Source: Chara braunii (taxonomy: Eukaryota > Streptophyta > Charophyceae > Charales > Characeae). From it: a stretch of DNA of 37,492 bases. The stretch is from assembly GCA_003427395.1 (NCBI GenBank), contig BFEA01000668.1, positions 323,873 to 361,364 on the forward strand, written 5' to 3'. The notes beneath the pieces were generated by a model, which saw only the letters and a program-made list of their open reading frames with translations, was not told where the DNA came from and made no database searches. A program made the translations under genes and the position numbers. Of this stretch, positions 9,652 to 21,199 are shown piece after piece. The stretch's first letter is position 1; the number at the start of each line of letters is the position of its first letter.

Positions 9652-11790
9652 AGTTTTGCTGATTTTGATGCTTGTACATGTTGCGATTCATCTTTGGATA
9701 CTTCGGTGATCATTCCCCTAGTGTAGATGTCATCAATCTTGTCATTTTGCTAATTTGGATGCCTATGTGTGTTGCGCTTCATCCTAGGATACTTCGGTGA
9801 TCATTCCCCTACAGTAGATATCATCAAACTTATCAATTTGCTGATTTGGGTGCTTGGGTGTGAAACACTTCATCCTAGGATACTTCGGTGATCATTCCCC
9901 TAGTGTAGATGTCGACAAACTTGTCATTTTGTTGATTTGGGTGCCTATGTGTGTTGCGCTTCATCCTAGGATACTTCGGTGATCATTCCCCTAGTGTAGA
10001 TATCATCAATCTTGTCATTTTGCTGATTTGGGTGCTTGAGTGTGAAGCGCTTCATCTTGTGATACTTCGGTGATCATTCCCTTAGTGTAGAAGTCATCAA
10101 ACTTGTCATTTTGTTGATTTGGATGCCTATGTGTGTTGAGCTTCATCCCAGGATACTTCGGTGATCATTTCCCTAGTGTAGATGTCATCAAACTTGTCAT
10201 TTTGCTGATTTAGGTGCTTGGGTGTGAAGCGCTTCATCTTATGATACTTTGGTGATCATTCCCCTAGTGTAGATGTCATCAAACTTATCATTTTGCTGAT
10301 TTGGATGCCTATGTGTGTTGCGCTTCATCCTAGGATACTTCGGTGATCATTCCCCTAGTGTAGATGTCATCAATCTTGTCATTCTGCTGATTTGGATGCC
10401 TATGTGTGTTGCGCTTCATCCTAGGATACTTCGGTGATCATTCCCCTAGTGTAAAAGTCATCAAACTTGTCATTTTGCTGATTTGGATACCTATGTGTGT
10501 TTCGCTTAATCCTAGGATACTTCGGTGATCATTTCCCTACTGAAGATGTCATCAATCTTGTCATTTTGCTGATTCGGATGCCTATATGTGTTGCGCTTCA
10601 TTCTAGGATACTTCGGTGATCATTCCCCTAGTGGAGATGTCATCAAACATGTCATTTTGCTGATTTGGATGCCTATGTGTGTTTTGCTTCATCCTAGGAT
10701 ACTTCGGTGATCATTCCCCTACTGTAGATGTCATCAATCTTGTCATTTTGCTGATTCAGATGCCTATATGTGTTGCGCTTCATTCTAGGATACTTCGGTG
10801 ATCATTCCCCCAGTGTAGATGTCATTAAACTTATCATTTTGCTGATTCGGATGCCTATGTGTGTAGCGCTTCATCCTAAGATACTTCGGTGATCATTCCC
10901 CTAGTGTAGATGTCATCAATCTTGTCATTTTGCTGATTTGGATGCCTATATGTGTTGCGCTTCATCCTAGGATACTTCGGTGATCGTTCCCCTAGTGTAG
11001 ATGCCATCAATCTTATCATTTTGCTAATTTGGATGCCTATGTGTGTTGCGCTTCATCTTGGGATACTTCAGTGATCATTCCCCTAGTGTAGAAGTCATCA
11101 AACTTGTCAATTTGCTGATTTGGGTGCTTGGGTGTGAAGCGCTTCATCTTGTGATACTTCGGTGATCATTCCCCTAGTGTAGAAGTCATCAATCTTGTCA
11201 TTTTACTGATTTGGATGCCTATGTGTGTTGCTCTTCATCCTAGGATACTTCGGTGATCATTCCCCTAGTGTTGATATCATCAAACTTGTCAATTTGCTGA
11301 TTTCGGTGCTTGGGTGTGAAGCGCTTCATCCTAGGATACTTCGGTGATCATTTCCCTAGTGTAGATGTCGTCAAACTTGTCATTTTGCTGATTTGGGTGC
11401 CTATGTGGGTTGCGCTTCATCCTAGGATACTTCGGTGATCATTCCCCTGGTGTAGATATCATCAATCTTGTCATTTTGTTGATTTGGGTGCTTGAGTGTG
11501 AAGCACTTCATCTTGTGATACTTCAGTGATCATTCCCCTAGTCTAGATGTCATCAAACTTGTCATTTTGCTGTTTAGGTTGCTTGGGGGTGTTGGGCTTC
11601 ATCCTAGCATACTTCGGTGATCATTCCCCTAGTGTAGATGTCATCAAACTTGTTATTTTGCTGAGTTGGGTGCTTGGGGGTGTAGTGCTTCATCTTATGA
11701 TACTTCGGTGATCATTCCCCTAGTCTAGATGTCATCAAACTTGTCATTTTGCGGATTTGTGTGCTTGGGGGTGTATTGCTTCACCTTGTG
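9652..11790 (+). repeat. 91-bp satellite array, subfamily 1
   Basis: Tandem units contain the core ATACTTCGGTGATCATTCCC. The core begins at 9698 and then recurs at exact multiples of 91 bp (checked at 9789, 9880, 10335, 10972, 11336 and 11791), giving 23 unit lengths with no net insertion or deletion. Two interleaved variants are visible, one with GCCTATGTGTGTTGCG and one with GCTTGGGTGTGAAGCG, alternating near both ends and with long runs of the first variant in the middle. Confidence 0.95.
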
Positions 11791-12565
11791 ATACTTCGGT
11801 GAACCTTCCACTAGTTCAGATGCTCTAAAACTTGTGTTTGTGTTGATCTTGATGTGTGTGTCAGTTGCGATTTACCTTGGGATACTTCGGTGAACCTTCC
11901 ACTATTTCAGATGCTCTCAAACTTTTGTTTGTGCTGATCTTGATGTGTGTGTGAGTTGCAATTTACCTTGGGATACTTCGGTGAACCTTCCACTAGTTCA
12001 GATGGTCTCAAACTTGTGTTTGTGCTGATCTTGATGTGTTTGTGAGTTGCGATTTACCTTGGGATACTTCGGTGAACCTTCCACTAGTTCAAATGCTCTC
12101 AAACTTGTGTTTCTGCTCATCTTGATGTATGTGTGAGTTGCGATTTACCTTGGGATACTTCGGTGAACCTTCCACTAGTTCGGATGCTCTCAAACTTGTG
12201 TTTGTGCTGATCTTGATGTATGTGTGGGTTGCGATTTACCTTGGGATGCTTCGGTGAACCTTCCACTAGTTCAGATGCTCTCAAACTTGTGTTTGTACTG
12301 ATCTTGACATGTGTGTGAGTTGCGATTTACCTTGGGATACTTCGGTGAACCTTCCACTAGTTCAGAAGCTTTCAAACTTGTGTTCGTGTTGATCTTGATG
12401 TATGTGTGAGTTGCGAGTTACCTTGAGATACTTCGGTGAACCTTCCACTAGATCAGATGCTCTCAAATTTATGTTTGTATGGATCTTGATGCGTGGGCAA
12501 GTTGCGGTTCGCCTCGGGATACTTTGGTGAACTGTCCACTAGGCTAGACGCTTCCGAGCTTCTCA
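11791..12565 (+). repeat. 91-bp satellite array, subfamily 2
   Basis: The same 91-bp register continues, but the sequence switches sharply to a diverged subfamily with GAACCTTCCACTAGTTCAGA in place of the GATCATTCCC segment. The core recurs from 11791 to 12519, exactly eight units, and the last unit decays by about 12565. The shared ATACTTCGGTGA core and period show that the two subfamilies have a common origin. Confidence 0.93.
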
Positions 12566-12589
12566 ATCGACGGTAATTAGTATATATGC

Positions 12590-13490
12590 ATCTGTTGCAG
12601 TGCCAGGTAACCTGTTCAGTCCACCCTTACCCCTTGCTGTAACCGATGACTCCCGGTATCTGTATGTGTGTGTATTGCAGTCCCCAGTGACCTGTTCAGT
12701 CCGCCCCTACCCCTTGCTGAAACTTGTGGCTCCCGGTATGTGTATGTGTGTGTGTTGCAGTCCCCAGTAACCTGTTCAGTCCACCCTTGCCCCCTACTGT
12801 AAGTTGTGACTAGCGATATGTGTATGTGTGTGTGTTGCAGTCCCCGGTAACCTGTTCAGTCCACCCCTACCCCTTGCTGTAACCTGTGACTCCCAGTATG
12901 TGTATATCTGGGTGTTGCAGTCCCCGGTAACCTGTTCAGTCCACCCCTACCCCTTGCTGTAACTTGTGACTCCCAGTATGTGTATGTGTGTGTGTTGCAG
13001 TCCCCGGTATCCTGTTCAGTCCACCCCTACCCCTTGCTGTAACCTGTGACTCCCGGTATGTGTATGTGCATGTGTTGCGGTCCCCGGTGACCTGTTCAAT
13101 CCGCCCTTACCCCTTGCTGCAACCGGTGACACCCGGTATGTGTGAATGTGTGGGTTGCAGTCCCCGGTAACCTGTTCAGTCCACCCCTACCCCTTGCTGT
13201 AACCTGTGACTCCTGGTATGTGTATGTGTGTGTGTTGCAGTCCCCGGTAACCAGTTCAGTCCACCCCTACCCCTTGCTATAACCTGTGACTCCCGGTATG
13301 TGTATGTGTGTGTGTGGCAGTCCCTGGTGACCTGTTCAGTCCACCCTTACCCCTTGCTTCAACAGGTGACACCCGATATGTGTAAGTGTGTGTCGCAGTC
13401 CCCGGTAACCTGTTCAGTCCACCCTTACCCCTCGCTGCAACCGGTGACTTGCGGTATGTGTAGGTGTGTGTGTTGCAACCCGGTAGCCCG
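12590..13490 (+). repeat. 80-bp satellite array
   Basis: About twelve units with core GTAACCTGTTCAGTCCACCC. The GCAG marker falls at 12597 and then every 80 bp to 13317, after which spacing is 78 and then 80. The T/G-rich end of each unit starts with GTATGTGT and ends in TTGCAG, resembling splice donor and acceptor strings about 25 nt apart, too close to be an intron. No similarity to the 91-bp family is apparent. Confidence 0.93.
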
Positions 13491-13593
13491 TACGGTCCGT
13501 CCTTTTTTACGTGGTCGGGCGCCCAGGTAGAAAAAAGGGGGGGCAGGAGGTTATGAGTTAGGTTGCATCTGACAAGCTTTTGCTGTTGCCCAG

Positions 13594-15536
13594 ACCCATC
13601 CACCATAGCCGCCCACCCCCAACCCTTCTTCCACCTCCATCACCCACACCCATCCACCATAGCCGACCGCCCCCATCCCTTCTTTCACCTCCATCACTTA
13701 CACCCATCCGCCATAGCCGGTCACCCCCAACCCTTCTTCCACCTCCATCACCCACNNNNNNNNNNNNNNNNNNNNNNNNNNNNNNNNNNNNNNNNNNNNN
13801 NNNNNNNNNNNNNNNNNNNNNNNNNNNNNNNNNNNNNNNNNNNNNNNNNNNNNNNNNNNNNNNNNNNNNNNNNNNNNNNNNNNNNNNNNNNNNNNNNNNN
13901 NNNNNNNNNNNNNNNNNNNNNNNNNNNNNNNNNNNNNNNNNNNNNNNNNNNNNNNNNNNNNNNNNNNNNNNNNNNNNNNNNNNNNNNNNNNNNNNNNNNN
14001 NNNNNNNNNNNNNNNNNNNNNNNNNNNNNNNNNNNNNNNNNNNNNNNNNNNNNNNNNNNNNNNNNNNNNNNNNNNNNNNNNNNNNNNNNNNNNNNNNNNN
14101 NNNNNNNNNNNNNNNNNNNNNNNNNNNNNNNNNNNNNNNNNNNNNNNNNNNNNNNNNNNNNNNNNNNNNNNNNNNNNNNNNNNNNNNNNNNNNNNNNNNN
14201 NNNNNNNNNNNNNNNNNNNNNNNNNNNNNNNNNNNNNNNNNNNNNNNNNNNNNNNNNNNNNNNNNNNNNNNNNNNNNNNNNNNNNNNNNNNNNNNNNNNN
14301 NNNNNNNNNNNNNNNNNNNNNNNNNNNNNNNNNNNNNNNNNNNNNNNNNNNNNNNNNNNNNNNNNNNNNNNNNNNNNNNNNNNNNNNNNNNNNNNNNNNN
14401 NNNNACACCCATCCACCATAGCCGACCATCCCCAACCCTTCTTCCACCTCCATCACCTACACCCATCCACCATAGCCAACCACCCCCAACCCTTCGTCCA
14501 CCTCCATCACTTACACCCATCCGCCATAGCCGGCCACCCCCAACCCTTCTTCCACCTCCATCACCCACACCCATCCACCATTGACGACCACCCCGTTTCA
14601 CCTCCATCACTTACACCCATCCGCCATTACCGACCGCCCCCAACCCTTCTTCCACCTCCATCGCCTACACCCATCCACCATAGCCGGCCACCCCCAACCC
14701 TTCTTCCACCCCATCACCCACGCCCATCCACCATAGCCGACCGCCCCCAACTCTTCTTCCACCTCCATCACCCATACCCATCCACCATAGCCGACCACCC
14801 CCAACCCTTCTTCCACCTCCATCACCTACACCCATCCGCCATAGCCAGCCACCCCCAACCGTACGTCCACCTTCATCATCCATGCCCATCCACCATAGCC
14901 GACCACCCCCAACCCTTCTTACACCTCCATCACCCACACCCATCCACCATAGCCGACCACCCCCAACCCTTCTTCCACCTACATCACTAACACCCATCTG
15001 CCATAGCCGACCACCCCCAACCCTTCTTCCACCTCCATCACCTACACCCATCCACCATAGTCGGCCACTCCCAACCCTTCTTCCACCTCCATCACCCAAG
15101 CCCATCCACCGTAGCTGACCACCCCCAACCCTTCTTCCACCTCCATCACCCACACCCATCCACCATAGCCGACCACCCCCAACCCTTCTTCCACCTCCAT
15201 CACCTACACCCATCCACCATAGCCGGCCACCCCCAACCCTTCTTCCACCTCCATCACCTACACCCATCCGCCATAGCCGGCCACCCCCAACCCTTCTTCC
15301 ACCTCCATCACTTACACCCATCCACCATAGTCGACCACTCCCAACCCTTCTTCCACCTCCGTCACCTACGCCCACCCACCATAGCCGACCATTCCCAACC
15401 CTTCATCCACCTCCATCACCTACACCCATCCACCATAACCGACCACCTCAACCCTTGTTCTTCCTCCATCACCTACACCCGTCCACCACAGCCAGCCACC
15501 CCGACCCGTCTTCTCTATCGTCTCCTTCACCCACTC
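13594..15536. repeat. 54-bp minisatellite array, open on both strands
   Basis: Units of 54 bp (for example the CATCCACCATAG marker at 15157 and 15211) contain CCAACCCTTCTTCCACC. Because 54 is divisible by three, long frames stay open: the plus strand gives an 18-residue repeat HPSTIADHPQPFFHLHHP and the minus strand gives MGVGDGGGRRVGGGRLWW. Neither has a start context, flanking domain or other gene feature, so I treat this as non-coding satellite. The array is interrupted by an assembly gap, and its last units near 15440-15536 are degenerate. Confidence 0.92.
13756..14404. other. Assembly gap (649 N)
   Basis: An unbroken run of N lies inside the 54-bp array. The true array length is unknown, and frames drawn through it have no meaning. 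Confidence 1.
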
Positions 15537-18525
15537 GAAAGTCATGAGGATCGGAAGAGGGGGGGCGGGGGTAGATGGGATCTTGGGTAGAGGTAGGTCA
15601 AGAGGGGGCGAGGTCGATTAGGATGTGAAAACTTCTTGAATTTTCTCTCTCTCCCTTTCCCCCTTTCTCTCTCCCTCTCTCTCTCTTCCCCCATGCTTCC
15701 AAACTCTTTAGCCCTTACCTCTTCCTCACTCCTTCCTTTCCATGGCACTTAACTGACCTCTACCTTCACCTGTTACATTGCCAGGGGACGAACGGTAACG
15801 AACTTGATCCTCACTTGGTGGAAAGAGAGGGCAAGGGGAGGGCCGCCGGTCCCTTGTGCCACCAAGAAGGAAAAGCGTCGGACAGTTGTGGACATTGGAT
15901 AAAGCGGAAAGGAGTGTTGTTTTTGTAACAAGATCATTCTGACTCAACCATCTCCCCCGACTGCATGACTAAGGTGAATGCATGGTTTTGCTTGAGGGAA
16001 GGACGGGACAACCAAAGGATCATCGAAGGGCAAAGGAAACTTAGGCTTGCTGGGAGGGACGGTGTGTTGTCCCCAACGGGGATTGTATTTGGTCCATGCT
16101 TCGTGTGGTATTGTGCAGGTGAGGAGCTTGGTGATGGGTGTTGAGCGGGACTGGATTCACCGGGAAGCCGACAAGGGAAAGACTTGGGCTTCGGGCGGGC
16201 CACGGATGTGGGAGGGACTTGAGGATTAAAAGCATGACTGCATGGCAGACCATGGGGTGTGACATTGTGTGTCGATTGAATGCAATGACTCTCTTGAATG
16301 CAGTGTACGCCCGGAAGGACTAAGGGCGGTCTTGGATAGGTGAATGCGATACTAGTGACTCGAGCAAAAAAAGAAAATATCGGCTAGGGGTTCGGGCGGT
16401 GCCACTCCACCCCGAGGATGTCGCAGGGGCGGTCTTGAGTCGTTAGGCTTAGTGAAAAGGTGTGTGGTCCAAGGGATGAGGTTTGGCCTACACACGAAAT
16501 GAAGGTAAGCTCTCGATGAATTCCTTGGAATGCCTGCGTATTGGAAGGAGCAATTGTCTGGCCAGACTTAACTGAATCGAGAAAACGCCACGAGTGCCAA
16601 AGAGCTATCATCTTGACGCGAGAGCGGAGCTACATCCCCCAATGTAAAGCCCTCTCGCAACTGGCCCACCCCCATCCATCTCAAAGCACTAGGTGGGGGT
16701 GCCCCTGGGATGAACAACCCGCGCCCTGAGCGTGAGCGTGGGCGGGTCGAGCCAAGTGAGACCAGCAGTGCGGTCGACCAAGGCTCGAAAGTCCTTCAGG
16801 GTGCGGCCCCTACAAAAATGGTGGAGGTGCCGGGTACTGGGTTAAACTGACCCAGACGGTCTCGAGGGGGGCGCCTGACGCATGACCGTGAATATAAACA
16901 TTAAGAGAAGGAACGAGGACTTGTGTATGCTCTATCCTTTGAGTGAATCAGATTTGAGGGTGGTTGGGCGCATGGCAAGGCCAGACCTGGAGGAAGAACA
17001 TGCATGTTGCACATTTGATCAACCATCTCCCTTTGAGGTGACTCTAGTCCTCCTTCCCTCGAGCTGATGTTCGTCAGACCGGGGAAGCCTTGGGCAAACC
17101 GCAGGTCGACCCCTCCTCTTCGTGTGAAAGGGGGGCTCCGGTTACCTGACAGGCGATTGGGATTCCGGGCTAGTCCGGGTCCCAATGAAAATCCCGCGGC
17201 GGAGCGATCCGACCGACCCGGGTTCCTTCTCTCCTGTTCGGAGCCCAACGGGCTATATGCACCACACTTAATGCTTGAAGGAACCTCATATGAACACAAA
17301 GGGTAATCGAGAAGGAACAATCCTGCCCTATGAACGGACACACAAGCGAAGATAAGGGAATGAAGGGAGTTGCTAGACTCCGAGGAAAACTAGCTCACCT
17401 TTGAAGATGCCCATGAGAAGGAACATGGCACTATGTATGGAAGTTAGGGGTGAGTGACACGCACTGTCCCGAGAGAAAAATTGTGAGTTATGGGTAGGAA
17501 GCGTTGGGTGCACCAGGGGAAAGGCACTTGTGTTATGTGTGTCCCACTTGGGACTTGTGATTGCATTAATGGGATTTCGAGCGTCCTGCCATTTGGAAGG
17601 AAAGGAGGGGTCTGCACCGGCCACTGCGGATTGCCAAACACCGCTCTCTTTGCAGGCTGTCGTTTGTTCGTATGCGGGGGTCAGGCCACCGAGCTGTCTA
17701 ACGGGAGTTTGTCACGTCGAGTGCTTATTAGCATTCTCGTCCACGAGGTGACGGGCTTCGGCTCGATTGATCCGTCGGGCGGGGTGTGAAACGTTCCTCA
17801 GGCGGGGCCTAGCCTGTGGACTGGCGGAGGGAGCCCCACTGCATGGGGGCAAAGACAGAGCCTGGGAGGAGGTCAGTAGCTTCTCGTAGCCTGGTTTGGG
17901 AAAGGCTGTTCCTTATCGGACCGATGCAAGTGAATGCCTGGACGGCTGACTCCAATGGCCCTACCGAGATGTGCGGGGTGATTCTCGAGATTAACGGTGG
18001 GTACACGAGCGGCAAGTCGGAATGGGGTATTCTGGGCGAGAAGGTGAGGGCGACCCCGCATTGGAGTCTGGGTACCGCGCTCGCGACGGTTGAGCTGTGC
18101 TTGAGGAATGGGATAAAACCCTGCCGATAGTAACAGTGGAGAGACCATTTTTGGGGAAAAGGTCGGTGAGGAGATGACCGACCTGTGTGCGACGTTTGCC
18201 TGAGTTTTGCTTTTTGTGCCTCCATCTGTAGAGTTGCCTGATGAATGGTGGATGGGGACCGAGCTTCTAAGTCTATTCTCACCTCCAGGTCTAAGTCCGC
18301 ATGAGTGAGAGAACATGAGGAAGAGGCTGGATAGGAGTCGTAAGAAAAAGGAACCCCGAGAAAGCAATGCCGACTAAGCATGATCGATTGGGGGTATGGT
18401 AGGGCAATGGCACCTGGGAAATAGATAAGAAAAGTTAGGGAGACCCGGATGAGGGGTCAAAAACAACTCTCATCTAGAAAAGGAAAAGCAAACCATCCGA
18501 CCATAAGGGGCCGTGTGGTACTCTC
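15537..18525. other. No gene recognised, 3 kb upstream of the module array
   Basis: A CT-rich tract lies at about 15641-15697. The rest is moderately GC-rich with short overlapping frames on both strands and no recognisable motif. I looked here for a 5' LTR matching 30-34.4 kb and for a TGGTATCAGAGC-type primer site and found neither by eye. A decayed further module or a promoter region could be present. Confidence 0.4.
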
Positions 18526-19371
18526 ATGTGGAAAACAGGACAAGCGTCAGGAAACAAGATGGCGCGATGGTTGTTGCCTCCTGTCTACTCTAGTGGTCCG
18601 GAAATGCCTATAGAGGAAAAGGATGGGGTATCTGTTGTTCTCCCGGAAGAAGGGACGTGGACCGACCTAGAACCGGCCTATGAGACCGTGATGCTGGACG
18701 AGAAGGACGCGTTCCTCTGGATAGAGACAATCTGGACTAAGGTCAGCTTGACGAGACTTTCACCTAGCTTGATGGACCTAGAATTCCGGGAAACAGTGGA
18801 AGCTAGAGGATGGGTCTACCTATCACAGGAATTGGAAAATGCAATGGTAGTGGGACGAGTATTGGGCACGGCGCCAGATCAACTGTTTAGGCAAGCGGAA
18901 CGGGAAGTGGTATGGGCAGCATGTCAGCGGGCAGAAATGGAGATGGAAAGGATGGAGGTGCGAGTGGAACTCGGGGACCGGAAAAATATGAGACGTCCTC
19001 TTAGGACAATGAGGTGCGTGCTACCCCCGTTTCTGGTGGATGCAGTCTTTGGGACCAGGGATAGACTGGAACGTATATGCCAATCGATGACACACCTGAG
19101 GTTGTACCAATGTGCTAGACAAGACTTCTTTAGACTGTCGGTGGAAGCAGGGTCGTTTGAAGGAAACTGGGCGGAAAAATTAGCTGAGGTGTTAAACCTC
19201 CTCGGCGCAAACGAAGTCTTTGTTCCTAGTCCGGTGTATTGGCAAATAGTTTACCGAAACGTGGCAGCAGGGGAAACCTTCTTAGAAGGGGTGAAAGAGA
19301 TGTTCTTAGACGAGGAGGAGGATTCCAGTGATGAGGAGGACGGGGACGAGATAAAGGACGGGGACTTCTGA
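18526..19371 (+). CDS. Module A: unknown protein, first of four tandem paralogues
   Basis: An open 281-codon frame from ATG 18526 (alternative ATGs at 18559 and 18604) to TGA. I do not recognise the family. Landmarks shared with the three following modules: a VSVVLP start segment (35-40), FLWIETIW (63-70), RGWVYLSQEL (94-103), VLPPFLVDAVFG (165-176), AGSFEGN (208-214) and a C-terminal GETFLEGVKEMF (249-260). The protein ends in a very acidic tail (262-281). There is no signal peptide, membrane segment or obvious catalytic motif. It is the only module without an internal stop, so it may be the one copy still able to make protein. It lies upstream of a gypsy gag on the same strand and could be an accessory gene of that element or a captured host gene. 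Confidence 0.6.
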   Translation: MWKTGQASGNKMARWLLPPVYSSGPEMPIEEKDGVSVVLPEEGTWTDLEPAYETVMLDEKDAFLWIETIWTKVSLTRLSPSLMDLEFRETVEARGWVYLSQELENAMVVGRVLGTAPDQLFRQAEREVVWAACQRAEMEMERMEVRVELGDRKNMRRPLRTMRCVLPPFLVDAVFGTRDRLERICQSMTHLRLYQCARQDFFRLSVEAGSFEGNWAEKLAEVLNLLGANEVFVPSPVYWQIVYRNVAAGETFLEGVKEMFLDEEEDSSDEEDGDEIKDGDF

Positions 19372-19425
19372 GGGGGGGGGCTTACATGGGAAAACGGGTT
19401 GTCGACTATGTGCAGGTAGGGAGCG

Positions 19426-20172
19426 ATGGCCCGGGAACTTGAGCTATGGGTTTGCACATGGGAACCAAGACGAGTCGGAAGGGGAGTAGAGATGTCAATA
19501 CTGTCGAGCAATTAATGAAAGGGGACCATATGTGATTGGCGGGGGTATGAGATTGTGCCGGAGCTATCGTACCTTTGGATAGAGCGTGTCTGGAACCCGC
19601 TGAGGGAAGAGGAAGGATGGGAAGAGATTGCNGAAGGAAGGGTGGAATCAGCNGGGANGATNGTTCTCTCTNAACAAGGTTGGCACCTGTTCTGCACAAC
19701 GCTCGCGGCAGGACAGAACCCGATGTGGCTNTTAGGGGACGCTGAGGCAAGGGCTCGACAGGCGGGGGAANGGTTTGCTAACAAAGGNTGGGATACGGTC
19801 AGCAGTAGAGTCGTGATGGGAGGATGGAAGGAATTTAAACCGCCTGGCGCCCGAATCAAGACCTGGGTGCCCGAGTTCGTGGCCGACTGGTTTGGGGGTT
19901 TTGATCACGTAACAGAGGTAGCCGACACGATGGAGCGAATACACATGAACTGTGCATGGCTAGCAGAGGAATTATATAGGACGTCCTTGAAGTATGGGCC
20001 CTTCCATGGCAATAGAGCCTGGGAGGTCCTTATAATTTTGGATATCGAAAGGAATGACCGGCAGGAGGTGGCTCCGGAAACTAGGAAGGCCATAATCCGC
20101 CGTGAGGTAGCAGCAACACCTTGCTATGTGGATGATGTGTTCAAACTGTTCGAAGTACTGTGGTTCGACTAA
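19426..20172 (+). pseudogene. Module B: second paralogue, two adjacent in-frame stops
   Basis: The frame from ATG 19426 runs to TAA at 20170-20172 but is crossed by TAA (19513-19515) and TGA (19516-19518). After these stops it is open for 218 codons. Matches to module A: YLWIERVW to FLWIETIW; GWHLFCTTLAAG to GWVYLSQELENA; VPEFVADWFGG to LPPFLVDAVFG; GPFHGNRAWEVL to GSFEGNWAEKLAEVL; and CYVDDVFKLFE to TFLEGVKEMFL. Several single Ns occur at 19632-19788. Order and spacing of the blocks are the same, so the homology is credible without an alignment program. Function unknown. Confidence 0.6.
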
Positions 20173-20249
20173 GCGCAGGAAAGTCGTGGGGCCAGGCAAG
20201 TATGGGAAAAATTGCTAAGATAAGGGAATGGGATGTCTGACCATTGTAG

Positions 20250-21056
20250 GGTTCAGTGCGGACTGCGAGCCAGGAGATCAAAGGCGAGTGCGTAATAACG
20301 CGAAGAAGGACGTTCCTCGAGGAACGCCCCTTGGGCATTGAACCGCCTAGGGAAGTACCGGGCAGGATAGAGGTTAGCTTGCCAGCGGCAAGTGGAGGCT
20401 GGCACCGGGTGGCGGATTTGGTCGGAGTCGAATCTGAGGAAAACATGGTTTACTTAGTAACAAAAGTTGAGTGGCGTACGAACGAGAATGGGGAATGAAA
20501 CTCGGACCCGCGGGGGCATGTGCATGCAGAAGGGCGGTGGTATATGTCAAAGGATGGGTGGCGGGAGTTTGGAGTTATGTTGGCGTCAGGGGAGGATCCA
20601 TTGAGCATGTTCAAAGGGGCGTGGCAGTTGGTGTGGCAGACGGGAATCGAATTCGTGGACCCAGGGATGGATGATGTAACAACAAACCTTAGGGTAGCCA
20701 TGCTCGGGAGCTTTGAGAATGTCCGGATGAGACTGCCGCCCTTCCTGCTGGAAAGGCTAGGCGGAGTGGAACATGTCAGACGCGCGGTAGCTGACTTTGC
20801 CACTCTGACATATGAGGACACAATGATACACCGGGAATACTACCGGGCCTTCCTAAAAATGGGGCCGTTTAGCGGGGAGCAGAAGTATGAGGTGTTGCGG
20901 AGTCTGCGCGCCGTTTTTACCACCAGGCCAAGGGCCCCGGTCGTAGGTGATAAAGTTCTATGGGGCGTCGTTCGACTGGAAATAAGTTAGGGGATGACGT
21001 ATGTGGATGATTTACACCGATTGTATGAGTCGACGGGAGTAGGAACAGGCTGGTAA
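20250..21056 (+). pseudogene. Module C: third paralogue, two in-frame stops
   Basis: One frame runs from about 20250 to TAA 21054-21056, crossed by TGA (20496-20498) and TAG (20988-20990). Blocks: IEVSLPAASGGW near the start; NMVYLVTKVEW matching FLWIETIW; DGWREFGVMLASGEDPL matching GWHLFCTTLAAGQNP; RLPPFLLERLGG; MGPFSGEQKYEVL; and, past the TAG, TYVDDLHRLYE matching CYVDDVFKLFE. The last block shows that the TAG lies inside the ancestral coding region. No ATG is obvious at the start; a TAG-ending string just before 20250 resembles a splice acceptor. Confidence 0.55.
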
Positions 21057-21199
21057 AAGAGCCGAGAAAAAGGAAGAGATAGAAGGGGAAAGAGGCATTG
21101 AGATAAGGACCAAGGAATTGCTCAAGTAAGGGTCGGGGAATGGATGGAATAAGCAAACTCGCTTGTTGTTTAAACTGTGCAGGGGACCGCTAATCGACA

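Noticed and set aside
9652-13490. CRISPR-like array
   Set aside because: Whole 91- and 80-bp units repeat head to tail without unique spacers, in a eukaryotic context; these are satellites.
13563-14990. 475-codon repeat protein on the plus strand and the mirror frames on minus
   Set aside because: The frame spans 649 Ns and exists only because the unit is 54 bp. No flanking domain or credible start.
17809-18381. 190-codon minus-strand frame and overlapping plus frame
   Set aside because: No recognisable domain, several competing frames, no similarity by eye to modules A-D.
15537-18525. 5' LTR of the gypsy element
   Set aside because: No stretch matched 30-34.4 kb by eye and no TGGTATCAGAGC-like primer site was found; a dotplot would be needed.
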